From: Plantago elongata
Taxonomy: Eukaryota > Streptophyta > Magnoliopsida > Lamiales > Plantaginaceae
Direction of reading: 5' to 3'
DNA length: 23,488 nucleotides
Assembly (NCBI GenBank): GCA_036897095.1
Contig: JAYMSP010002576.1
Coordinates: forward strand, 1-23,488
Part shown: positions 8,235 to 19,197 of the stretch, piece after piece
Layout: every line of letters begins with the position of its first letter
Position numbering within the stretch: position 1 is the stretch's first letter
Translations under genes and position numbers: made by a program
The notes under the pieces: generated by a model
What the model was told of the DNA's origin: nothing
Database searches by the model: none
Seen by the model: the letters and a program-made list of their open reading frames with translations, nothing else

Positions 8235-11200
8235 ATGCAATGTCCAGGGGAAGCATTCCAGTACAACGGCACACTATGTGCCTGCAATCCAGGCTACCTA
8301 TACAACGCCACCACCAACTCCTGCTCCGTATTCTCCCAGCCCGGTCCCACCGTCGTCCTCAACAGCGGCATCGATTACGACGTCCGCCTCGGCGCCTTTC
8401 CGGAGACGATTTTCGCCTTCGATTCGATCAAAAAGTTCACTCAATCGCAAGCGGTGTTTCTCGAAGCTACTCTCGTCATGCTGCTTTGCTGGTTGAGCTT
8501 CTGCCTATGCCTCCGGTTGATTCCGCTCGGTAAAGATGGACGCTCGCCGTGGTTTAAGATGAGGTGGTTGATTAGTCGGCTGGATGTTTCGTTTGCGACG
8601 AGACATTGGCTGCAGGATCAGAAGCCGGTTGTTAAGCGGAAGACGGAGCTCGGTGGTGCTTTTTCGATAGCTAGCTGGATTCTCTTTATTGGCCTGTTTG
8701 CTGCGTGAGTGAATCTGGTTAATCTGTTCATTGATTGTGCGTTATATTGTTTTCCTTTTGTGGAAATTTCTGCTAGCTTTAATAGCTTACCTACATTGTG
8801 CCATGAAAAGTAGTCCAGATTGATATGGTTGTAACTTTCCTCTTCTGTCAAAACTTGATTCTTTACTTTATTATTACGGTTCAGGTTGGATTGAAACAGG
8901 AGTAGTATGTTGATATTGTTTATGATTCTCGATTAATCGACCGAAGACGGGATTTAGTAGTAGTTTGGTAGGTATGCTTATATGAATGTTAGTATTGTGA
9001 ATATGAATGTTCACTTTATGTCCGTGTAGGTTGCTCTATCAGATCATTTCTAGCAGAAGTATTGAGGTGCATAATGTGAGAGCTTCGAACGAACCTGATT
9101 TGGCTTCATTCTTGAATGATTTGCAGTTCAATGTTACTGCAATTTCCAGTATGAACTGTCTGCAATTGCGTGGTCTAGGGACATTGGTCTCAGGGAATCC
9201 AGGTTTCGTTGACCGTAGAGTAGTTCCCCTACAAGCATTTGCTAACTACTCCTGTCACAACACTACGTTGGGACCGACCATAAGTCTTCAGTGCACTGAC
9301 TGCCGACTGATGCGTGATCTTGCGTATATATCGTGGCAATTTGTTGATCTTCCGAATAATCCTGCTTCTGCAGTGGGCTTTCAGTTTAACTTCACAGCCA
9401 AGAGTCCTGATCGCCAAAAATATTTGAGCTCCGTTGGTGGAATTCTTAAAAATGATAGCAATTTTGACGGTAGACCACTTACATACAGAGGGACAGTTCC
9501 GAATATACTCAAGTTCAATTTATTTCCTAGAGTATACCATAACTTGCATGAGCTAAAGCTCCTACAACCCCTGTTTCATGAGTTTCTTCCTGGTTCGAGC
9601 TTTGGTGAGATTAATCAACTTCAAGGATCTCTGCAGAACTCCAGCGATGGGGTTGTCAACATGACGCTGCTTGTCAATTTTCTCTCGTCCTATATTATAG
9701 AGATCGACAATCAAAGCATCTTAGGACCTGGTGAGCCATTTTCTGAAATTTATCTCACATCTTTTTTGTAGTTCTCTCTGAATATTGAGGGATGTAATGT
9801 TCTCCATACTGATATAACCTTCTGTGTTCCCTTAATTGCTATCATTCTGCATGACAATAGTTGGTACCAATGTTTCAGTGAATATAATTTGCATGCATTT
9901 GGTTTTCTAAGCTTATATATTACCGGGAGTGACTTAATCTAAGTTTACTATTTATCGTTAATTTGCATTGAATGGCTCAGAATGTTGTCTTAATATGTTG
10001 GGTTTAGTCATCCATGTGTGGGCTCAGGAGAGTGCATCCATATCTTGCTGCAAGTATTATTTCCTGCTGAAATGTTACTCGCAAAGTTGCAATAATACGG
10101 GATCGGTTACATGCCTTGGTTTTCTAGCCTGAGGTTTGGGTACAAATCATGCTGTAGGCTTATAGGAGTTCCAGTCTCCTATTTCTTTGATTTGTATGGG
10201 AGATCAAAATTAGTCTGTCTTGAATGATATAAGCCTTCTGCGATATTTGCCGTTCGGTACTTTACATCTGCGCAAACTTTATTTATACATGTCCGTCATT
10301 TCTGTCTTGAAAGTTACTTTTCCATGCTACATGACTGTCCCTCTGGGAATTAAATGAACATAATTAAACTTCCATCTCAATGCAAAACACTAGTGTTTGT
10401 GAGTAGGAGCTTTGATGCTTTCATGTGTTTGTATTAGTATTATATACTGAATGATCTGATATCCCTTTCTTTTGCCAAGAATGCAGTGAGTTTTCTTGCT
10501 GATATGGGTGGCCTTTACTGCATAAGCATTGGTATTTTTTTCTACCTTTTGGTGCAAGTACGTTGACATCTACCCTGCACTTTGATTTTTTCCTTAGTTT
10601 CTTTACTTCCTAGTTACTTAGACATCTTCTTTTTATTTTTAAATTCATTGGTGTCCGCTACATACGACTTGATCCAGCCGGGCATCAGGCCCTTTTTGAA
10701 CATCTATTACTCAACTTTTACTGCTTATACTCCAGATGTCTCCTGTCACCATATGTTTTACAATGCTGTTGTTTAGATGTCACTTATACTTCCGCTTTAT
10801 ATATGTGGATTAAATTTTAGAGGAAATGTCTGATTACGATATTCATCTGCGAAATGAATACCTGGCTGACATGAATGTGCTTGGAGTTTCTGAAAGTGCA
10901 TTTATGGACATTCTTGACATATCGTGCTATGCACATGATTTAGTTATAGGCGTCTGAACCATTCATTACTTTTCTGCAGTTACAGAGTTACAGTAACATA
11001 TAGCTAATTGCCTAAACTGTCAACTCAAGGATGATTAAACTGCGGGTATTCTATTTGTCAATTGAACATGGAAAGTTTGCATTTAACTGTTAACTTGACG
11101 GATCAATTGCTCGGATATCAAGAGCTACTTCAATGCTTATTCTACTGATATTTATATTAGTAAATAAAAGAGATAAGATGTTTCTGAAGTGTACTATTAC

Positions 11201-13377
11201 AACTTAATTTAACCAATCACTTTGATAACTGTGTGTTTCATTTGACCTTGGATGTCTTGAAGAAAATTAACCTGAACTTCTATTATGGAACTAAGAACCG
11301 GACATTTTCTGTCTCACTTTCCTGATGTTTCTCATTTACAGTGTGAATACAGGATTAAGAGTCTTCGCAATGAAGATAGCACAATGAGGAACATTAGGAG
11401 TCGCCGAAAAGCCCAAGACCGGTGGAAGAAAGTGAGTTTAGTGACACATAAGTGGATTTGTTTGCTTCTGTGTAGTGTTGGATTAAGTTTGTGAGCTCTT
11501 TATTCTTTTGAAGTTCAATATTCTTCTTGACCAAATTAGACCTCGGTTGCCTGTGTGTAGTTGCGGAAATATGTGATGTATACATGGGGCTCTAGCTTGT
11601 CAGATGACAATGACATGAGTGAGTCAAACGGGGCATGTTGCACTGGTGTCATGAAAAAATCGTTGCATCAGAATGGGTCGGTGCATAAGCGAAGACCAAA
11701 CAGGACCGACTCAATCAATTTTAGTATACAGGTCAGTTAACAAATGAAGTGGTTATTGTTTTATGCTCAATTATTAGCTTGTACTGTAGCATCGCTGGAC
11801 CCCCATAATTTACTATGGATCAGTGTAGTCATCTACGCCAGAGCTTCTTCATGTTCAAGACGTTAGATCCGGCTCAAATGAAATGACATCAGAGTCTTCA
11901 GAACATAGACATGTGAGTTACAATTTCTTTCTGGTTTGGGTTTTAACACGTAACATTTTACATGAAAGTCAAAAACCCTAGTGTTTTTACCACTTGGGTG
12001 GCCCTTGGTGACTAATGTGGTTTATCATGCTTATATAGTATTGTGAAGTGACTCCATGTTTGTCAAACCGAGCACGGATAGGATAGTTTTTGTTTTTACC
12101 ATTTCTCAATAATTAAATGGGCCTAGTTGCTCCTTAGCTTTGTGGCCTGAGGGGTTTACCATAGTTTATGTGGAAGCTGCTTTAAAAGTCTTGTCTTTGT
12201 ATAATGTAGCAAAAACATGGGATAAATTAAACTAAGCAGAAGATCGAGAATTAACACTAAGGCTTGGCAGGAAATTCCCATAGCAACTTATTATGCATAA
12301 CAGATGAAGTTCAAATTATGTGGAATTATATATGGGTCTTGCCGACAAAATCCCCGAGTTTATCCACCTTATCCCTCACCTGAAACAAATTATCTGCTTA
12401 ACACTTCTGCTTGCATGTGGACATCCTTTATACGCTTCATAAAACATTCCATCCACTTCAGACTAGACTTTCGTTTACGCATGCCTAATTTTGTCAATCA
12501 GTAGTCTCGTTCTGATTCTAATGATCATCTAAGGGGAGTTTAATGTGTTTCTCATAAATTTTAATGAAACAGTAGTTTTGTGAAATATTTGTTCTATTGT
12601 ACAAATGAAGTAGTCATGTTTTCTCGACGACTATGTTCAGGAAGATCTGATCCATGGGGCAGTGAAACATGACAAAGATGAAGTTAGCCTTTGTTCAAAC
12701 CTACAAAATTCCTGCCAGAAGCGAGGAGCTCCTACCATTAATGCTGCAAGTATTCCTCCAGTTCCGCCATTTGGTAAGTGTTGCGCTTTTACAATGATTT
12801 TCTGTTTCTGATCTCGAATTGCCATCATGTTTCCTTATTGTGCCTTTTCTTCCCCCCTCTTCTTCCTTTCACTAGCTGATTTGGGGTTATTACTGTGGTC
12901 TCGTTCCGTATACTTGATCTTAGATCATTTGGGTGATAGTTCAGGAGGCTCACAATCTTCTTATTATATTATATGTGCATGAATCATTCAAACACAAGTG
13001 ATAGTTTGTTGAATGTTCTTCTAACTTATCAAATTGGGTGATGATCTTCTTTAATCTGTTGGACTGACATAACCTATAATGAGGAATGAGAAGGCAGTTA
13101 ACCAAACAATGAAACGAGAATATACCATATTGACAGAGAAATTGAAGCAGAAACATGATTCCTCTGCTCTCTGTCTCATAAACTGATCTTTTCCTTACAG
13201 CACTATAATATCTTCTTTGTCAATGCAGAATTCGGGAATTCAACTGAGATAAGCTTGATTGATATTCATAATAGCCTTCAAAACTTGTACAAGTATAACG
13301 CGATGCTGAGGGAGAAGTTAATTGAGACCCAGGCCATGGTCCGTGTTGCAGGGGACAATGAACCCCCTGTGCAATGA
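8235..13377 (+). CDS. Predicted three-pass membrane glycoprotein, function unknown (eight exons, 622 aa)
   Basis: CDS exons are 8235-8704, 9030-9730, 10487-10557, 11342-11431, 11561-11731, 11829-11912, 12641-12773 and 13229-13377. They total 1869 nt, all introns are GT..AG, and phase is kept throughout. Residues 1-30 are Cys-rich and EGF-like (C3, C15, C17, C30, with NGT and NAT sequons). Membrane segments are about 74-96, 140-164 and 393-414. Loop 97-139 is strongly basic. Residues 165-392 carry eight N-glycosylation sequons (NVT, NYS, NTT, NFT, NDS, NSS, NMT, NQS) and four Cys. The tail 415-622 starts basic and is hydrophilic. Positive-inside and glycosylation patterns agree on N-terminus outside, tail in the cytosol, most likely in the secretory pathway or plasma membrane. 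I do not recognise a named family; it looks like a conserved plant protein. Confidence 0.85.
9731..10486 (+). other. Intron 2 of the glycoprotein gene (756 nt)
   Basis: T-rich intron from GTGAGC to AATGCAG, phase 1. I see no embedded gene or mobile element. Confidence 0.75.
10558..11341 (+). other. Intron 3 of the glycoprotein gene (784 nt)
   Basis: T-rich intron from GTACGT to TTTACAG, phase 0. The short open frames inside it do not join to the flanking exons. Confidence 0.75.
11913..12640 (+). other. Intron 6 of the glycoprotein gene (728 nt)
   Basis: Intron from GTGAGT to TGTTCAG, phase 0. No embedded feature seen. Intron 7 (12774-13228, GTAAGT to AATGCAG) is similarly empty. Confidence 0.75.
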
Positions 13378-14074
13378 CGCTGGTAAAGCAGTAGGGATGT
13401 ATTCTTAGCTGAGGATTATGGTTCTCACATTTTTTCCAGAATGTCCAAGGAATGTTTGCCAGCCATCGATTGTGAACTGATAAGTATTGCAGTCAAACCT
13501 GTCAGAAGTTATTCTAGATGCCATAGAGATACTTATCATGTGCCAGTCACGGACTCACAGAAGACCATGAAAAGTCTCTGCAGCTGCTAAACCAATACAT
13601 GATACCAAGTCAGATGTAAGCTCAGTATTTCATTATTTTGCTGTTATACGTGTAGTTCAATCCTTCTCTTTTCATTTCCTCCATACCTAATTATTTCGTG
13701 GGGGCGATATAGTAGAGGCATTTTTTGTGGAGTCTGTTGTGTACTGACTGAAACATGTCAGGTTTACTGGTACTCCGTCCAGAATGTGGTGTGTACAGAG
13801 GACGGTCAATGTTTTGTAACCCCCACTTAGTTGATAGAGTTGTTGTGTGAGGTGTGAAAATATTGTAACTGACTTTTACAATGTAAGACCGACTCTAGTA
13901 TAATTCTCAAAAGATGCTTCATTTCTCCTTGTAAATCATCCTTGTGTAATAGGCACCAGGATGTGCATTGGTAACACTTGATGGGGTTTTCCGGGTCAGG
14001 ATTATGCTTCAGCTGGATCATCTGGAGTCTGCAGACTTGTGGCGGAGCTAAGGTTGTATAGAATCTTAAAAATC
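13378..14074 (+). other. 3' UTR and downstream flank of the glycoprotein gene
   Basis: There is no further coding exon after the TGA at 13375-13377. The T-rich stretch around 13720-13890 is where transcript ends would be expected. The region stops at the poly(T) run that marks the tail of the reverse-oriented LINE fragment. Confidence 0.4.
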
Positions 14075-14462
14075 TTTTTTTTTTTTTTTTTTTTTTGTAA
14101 TGAAAGGACAATTGAGTCGTTAGACTATATCAAACCTATAAAATGGCACTACTTGGGTTGGGGGATAATCCCATAGGACTTTGCCAACCGTACCCAAACT
14201 AGTTAAGCTTGCGAGTTTATCCACAACTAGATCAGACTCTCTCCGTAGCCAAAGCAATTTGAAGGACCATGGTCCATGGTAAATGCATCAACTTCTGGAA
14301 CTCTGCGACTAGTGCAATATTATTAGGAGTCAGGGGTGTGTCTTCCCCCATCAGGAGCTTGTAACCTTCAAGTGAATCAATTTCCACTTCTATTCTCTCG
14401 TATCTTCTGTCCCATGCTTCCATCAGTCTGGCTTTTGAGTTATTCACAGTAATCGGCTGCAA
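14075..14462 (-). mobile_element. 3' fragment of a non-LTR retrotransposon (RNase H domain plus poly(A) tail)
   Basis: Minus-strand coding remnants end near 14125 and are followed by about 28 bases and then 22 uninterrupted A (plus-strand T, 14096-14075). RNase H coding followed by a poly(A) tail is how plant LINEs end, and truncation at the 5' side is common for them. I could not find a matching target-site duplication next to the tail and beyond 14462, so the exact 5' limit is uncertain. Confidence 0.65.
14115..14462 (-). pseudogene. RNase H-like (RVT_3) domain fragment, frameshifted
   Basis: The first frame reads LMEAWDRRYERIEVEIDSLEG, then LLMGEDTPLTPN and LVAEFQKLMHLPW. After a frameshift near 14250 it continues RRESDLVVDKLASLTSLG and then PPTQVVPFYRFD. 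These match the C-terminal half of plant RVT_3-type RNase H domains: the IEVEIDSLE strand with its catalytic Asp, the W/V strand, and an RExNxVADxLA-like motif. The expected His before RE and the Ala of VAD are altered (VVD). The N-terminal part with the first catalytic Asp is missing. It encodes no usable protein. It lies beyond the 3' end of the R3H gene on the same strand but is not joined to it. Confidence 0.75.
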
Positions 14463-15187
14463 ATTTTAAGTTTATTTATTCGGGTGATTGAACAGTAAAT
14501 CATCTTTTAGTTGATAGTAGATAATTGCTTATCAGTATCTTGTTAACAACTAGGAAATGGTGCACAATTTCAAGTATACAATGATTTGTGACATCTGCTT
14601 TCAGAAAATAAGTCAACCTAGTATATAGGCTACTTATGCAAGAACAGAACCAGAGACTGCAATATGCCAAATTAATTCAGGCATGAACTACTTCAACTCA
14701 TTATGGCAAATATATTACACAAGTTCCTAATTCTAGCACATGTAAGCTGTAATCTATAAAACAACTCAAAGGGGACATAAATGTACATTAGCACACATGA
14801 TATCAAGTGGTCACTGCAGGGGGTGATGGATGCATCACTGATGTGATGTACTGGGCACCAAGATGGCAAACTAGGACTACAGTACTCCTATGCATCTAGG
14901 AAAGAACTTGTGTTGAATAAAGAACTTGGGGAGCAGCTTTCGTATGCTCAACTTAAGATTTCTAACAGGGAACTGTGAGCCGCACGCGAAGATGTCAGTC
15001 AGATCCTTCACACGCCTTGATTTTCTTCACAATATACTTCTGCATATTCAGTTAGCCGAAATGGCTGAAATTGGTGTCCCACCAACAGAGGCCCCATCAA
15101 CATACAACCATGCAAGTGGATTGTTTGGGTTTCCAAAAATGTGAGTATATAATACAACATATGGTGTTAAAGTCGAATTGCCCGACC
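14463..15187 (-). other. 3' flank and probable 3' UTR of the R3H gene
   Basis: Lies downstream of the R3H gene's TGA (15190-15188). No convincing coding exon, RNA gene or repeat is seen. Short open frames on both strands do not resemble protein domains. Confidence 0.4.
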
Positions 15188-18100
15188 TCAGCTGTTGGTT
15201 TTCTTTCTCTCTTCACTCTTAGATACTCGGACATCTTTGGGCTGGACACCTAAAGCATTAGCAAACAATCTTTTTGCAGCTCCCATATGCTCTTTCTTCA
15301 AGTCGTTTTCTGTAATTTTATTATCCTTTTCCCTTGCACCAAAACCACCCTTGGTTGGTGTTGAGACATTCCTTTCCTGGTGCACCTTAAGATTGGCTTT
15401 ACCGGACGCAAGATTGACTTCATTCACGTTCAAGGATGCAAGATTTTTCCCTAGCGCATTGCTTGAATTGATGGGCTCCTTGTCCAAGGATTTCACATTG
15501 TTTGATGGATGTTGATATGCGTTTTTACCACTAGAACTGAGTTCTGGACTTGCCACCTTATTTGTTTGGCCAAGCGCATGGGTAATCATGCGGCGAGCTA
15601 CCACAGGATTGTGTCGTGGCCTCTGCTTCACCAATTTTTTCTCACATGTACTCTCTGAAAATATTCGTGCACGGGCTGCAAAATAAGCTGCTTCTCTCTC
15701 TTCTGGTGAGATTGCATTCGAGATGTTAACCTTCCGGTCTGAGAGAGTCAGAAATAACCAATGGCAATCAGTGCATAGCAATCATCAAAAGTCCAAATGA
15801 ATGCTGAACATAAAGCACTTCTAAAGTTCTGCGCCCCTATTTATAGATTGCTCAGAGGAAAATAATAATAAACATGGAGACGGAAGAAAAAGACCGTATA
15901 GATAAAAAAATGACTAGTGAAATTGCATGCATATGTGAAAGCATTATTATTCTTGTATTACAAAACAAATCTGAATAAATGCTCCTCTATTTCTCTGCAC
16001 ACCTCCTTAAATCATTTTATGCTAGGCTAGGTGATAAAGATCCTAAAATCCAGAACATTATGTGATTTTTGTTTTAATTACAGTAATCTCATAACCTAGA
16101 CGTGAAAAGATGAGATTCTAAACGATAGCTGGAATGCTATAACAAGTCTAAGATATGAATTAGGAAGCAAGAGTTCAATGGGCCTAGGTGAAATCCTCTT
16201 ACTAATCTAATTGTTGGGATTTCAGATAACACAGAACAATAGGATATAGTAATAACATGAAAAGCGGCAATTTAAGTAACTGAAGGACTAACAGCCAAAT
16301 TGCTCGAGTTTTTTATGATTTCATATTTGTATAGACAATAGTTTACCTTGAACAACTTCCTCCTTCCGTCTTAATACATCAAAACTCATTGTAGATTGCT
16401 CTTCATCAAATTGCCATATCAAATCACTCAATAGGATGGAAGGTCTGCAATTTGATACAAATGATATAAGTACTGACGGTGAAATAGGGGCTCCAACAAA
16501 AGCCATTTCTATGAAATCCAGGGGTTAGATTTGAAACACATTTCACCCATCTTAACACAGAGCTAAGCTCCCATGCGCTGTTCATTGAGCTTGCATTATG
16601 CAATATATATTGAAGTAGAACATAAGGTAGTATCTAAAGCAGCAAGTTACTAGTTACTGCTACATACTAATAAAACTGGCAGGAAGCTTCAGATGCAAAA
16701 GCTCCTCTAAAGTCTAAACAGAATTGAGAACTCAACTTCACATGAAACCTAAAAGATCTCTGCTATGCTAAATGATTCTCAAAAAGATTTGGAGATGAAT
16801 GAGGGAGAAGAAATGTGTCAATCAGAACATAGAGGTGTTCACTGATCCAATAACTGGGAAGGGAATCATTGGATTTCATAGTCATAAACCGGTCCAGAGT
16901 ATATCATTCTGATTTATTCCACAAAGGTTGGACCATGTTACGCACAATTGCACATACCAAAACATTCCATTGTTGGAAATATCCTTACACTCATGACACA
17001 CGCATATTAACAACTTTGCCAAGATTTACATTCTTAATCAGTTCTCCTATTCTCTAGATTTTTTTTCAAACCCATGATGAAAGAAATGACATGCTTCTGT
17101 CTGGGTGGAGGGAGTACTCATATGATATCATGATATGTGTGACATAGACTAAAGCATGCACATAAAAAATAAAGCTTCAATTAACCAACATTGTTGTCTC
17201 TTCACAGCGTTCCAAAACTAAGTGCCTGTCTTCTCCCTCACCAACAGATTCATGAGCAAATCTACAATTGTAACATTTCATTAGTTGTAATAAACTAATG
17301 AAGAAAGTCATAAATATCCCCAAAGACTGATATAATGCTATGCAGAAAAAGTACCCAAATATTTCTGCAAGACGGTGTGCAAGTAGGCGATAATAAGGAT
17401 TCATGGGCTCCAGCTCGAGCACCCCATCTGAGCTGCATAAATCATTTTTCTATTAAACTGAGTGGATATAACTGAATTTTTACTAAACTCTAGTTTCAGA
17501 TGACTAATCAAATACCCAATTATTTGTGGAGATGTCAGAAGTAAGCAACTGCACAAATGCTTCCTGCGTTTATACCATAATTGATAGAGAAGGAATGTAG
17601 ATTCAATATTAAATTCACCTTACCTGGTATCATCTTGAAGGAAATTAATTAATGCCTCTTCCAATGACAAAAGGAGATGCTTGCAAGGAAGATTGTCTTT
17701 AATAAGAAAAGCCAACTCCTCAACCTGAACATGCGTTGAAAATAAATGTATTAGCAAGAGAGAATAACTAAATAATCACGCATGCAGCATATACAAGAGA
17801 ATACATGTCTCTTTCTGACAAATATATATAATGCTTCTAACAGAATTTGGTGAAATGGAGAAAATATAATAAAATTCATGCAGTGTCATGCTATTGCTAC
17901 TATTCTGTATAATGCTTTTAACAGTATCTGAAATTCTGACAATGTGAAATGGCATAACCTTGTCCACGGCTCCATGCTACGATGGAAGCAAATTATCAGG
18001 TTCTCAAAGTAAACTATACAGATCCCAGACATATTACAAAGCATAAACTCTGGTGTTGCAAACAGACCATTATCACATACAAGCACTTGACACAGAACAA

Positions 18101-19197
18101 ATTCCATTGTTGGATATCAGAATCAGATAACTAGGGATTGCTTTAGAACATAATAGGTTAAATGATGGCATAAGCTGCTCTTTGGAAACATATACAGACA
18201 ATCATATCATAATCATGTTTCTTGCGTAACTGAAGCCAAAAGGAGCATGATGAATTTGGAAAAATTAATAGAAAAACAGTAAGCCCATTCAGTTAACTAA
18301 AGATAGAATTGTATCTAAACAGGCCTGCCTCCAGGCCCTATAGTTTCTCTATATATCACACTTCTGTGATCTAGCAACATTACCGATAATAGTTCTCTTG
18401 CCACTCCATAACTACCTTGTACTGTAGAACATATTAATAAAGTTCAAAACTCAATTCAACAGGAATTCACAAGACAAATTACAGCACTCTTTCAATCAAG
18501 TGCATTACTCATACGGTCATACCTTCTAAACCAAGTTCATAATCTATATTACTACTAACTGGAACACTCTAGCCACCTTTCCATTCGTAGAATGTATGCC
18601 AACCTATGCAAGTTTGCTTTCTCATCTTCCACTCTCTATCAAAACCTCACACTACCCATCTTTCTACCTGACCAGGCTAGCAACTATCCATACAAAAGGC
18701 TACAATTAATCTCCCCTTACAAATAGACAATGTACGCATTACTGAAGGAGAACCTCTGCTCTACACAATGGTACCTCACAATATTTAACCCCATTCACTT
18801 TCGTTCAGCAAACAGCAATTGCAAAGCTTTAAATACACATGTTTGCAAACCCAGAACCAAAAAGCTGACCACAGAGCAAACCCATTTCATAGAGATCCCT
18901 ACCCAACAATATTACCTGATCAGAAACAATTCTTCTTAGCCAGACAATAAATCAGGTATATGTCTTGTAGGACTGTTCCCATAATCTAAAATTTTGATCT
19001 TTACATAGAATAAATAAATCTATATACACCCAATTGAGATTTCTACATCAAGAATTCATTGAATATGGAATTACAACGTGAAAAGGAAAAAGAAAACAGA
19101 GGTCATGACATGAATGGATGAAAATTGGAATTGGGGGTAAGTGAGTAAAACAAACAAAAAGACATACCATGGCAAACTGTGTGATACTACTAGTCAT
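15188..19197 (-). CDS. R3H-SUZ domain nucleic-acid-binding protein (six exons, 309 aa)
   Basis: CDS exons are 19197-19168, 17724-17624, 17432-17355, 17261-17190, 16444-16347 and 15738-15188, totalling 930 nt in phase. The N-terminus (MVEELAFLIKDNLP, then SLEEALINFLQDDT) is typical of plant R3H proteins. The R3H domain spans about residues 31-92, with the defining R59-L-L-A-H63 in NPYYRLLAHRLAEIFGF and then the GEGEDRHLVLER strand. ILLSDLIWQFDE follows. A SUZ-like segment, ISPEEREAAYFAARARIF, lies at about 136-153. The rest is low-complexity and ends in KKEHMGAAKRLFANALGVQ. R3H and SUZ domains bind single-stranded nucleic acid, usually RNA, so a role in mRNA metabolism is inferred. Length is close to that of Arabidopsis homologs. 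The first exon is only ten codons, and exon 4 uses a weak donor (GTTGGT). Confidence 0.92.
15739..16346 (-). other. Intron 5 of the R3H gene (608 nt)
   Basis: Intron from GTAAAC to CTCTCAG, phase 1, AT-rich, with no embedded feature recognised. Confidence 0.75.
16445..17189 (-). other. Intron 4 of the R3H gene (745 nt)
   Basis: Intron from GTTGGT to ATTGCAG, phase 2. The GGAGGGAGTA string near 17107 resembles a Stowaway end, but no partner end was found. No exon is apparent. Confidence 0.7.
17725..19167 (-). other. Intron 1 of the R3H gene (1443 nt)
   Basis: Long AT-rich first intron from GTATGT to GTTCAG, phase 0, directly after the ten-codon first exon. A long intron this near the start could carry regulatory elements, as in many plant housekeeping genes, but none is identifiable by eye. 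No embedded gene is seen. Confidence 0.75.

Noticed and set aside
8204..8533. Arg- and Pro-rich frames overlapping the first exon of the glycoprotein gene
   Set aside because: They are out of frame with the spliced, membrane-spanning reading frame and come from the GC-rich codons of that exon.
11821..11881. Alternative acceptor at 11823 for exon 6 of the glycoprotein gene, ending the protein at a TGA
   Set aside because: Using the AG at 11828 instead keeps the frame open for 28 codons to a good donor, followed by two more in-phase exons ending in a clear stop. The shorter form may exist as a minor isoform.
13827..14111. 94-codon minus frame with a Lys run
   Set aside because: It reads through the LINE poly(A) tail into the flank of the glycoprotein gene, so it joins unrelated sequences.
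14232..15738. Joining the RNase H fragment to the R3H gene as a last exon
   Set aside because: The R3H frame already ends at a stop right after the conserved family C-terminus, and the fragment is frameshifted and followed by a LINE poly(A) tail.
17100..17120. GGAGGGAGTA string as a second Stowaway end
   Set aside because: No partner terminus or TA-flanked element was found within 300 bases.
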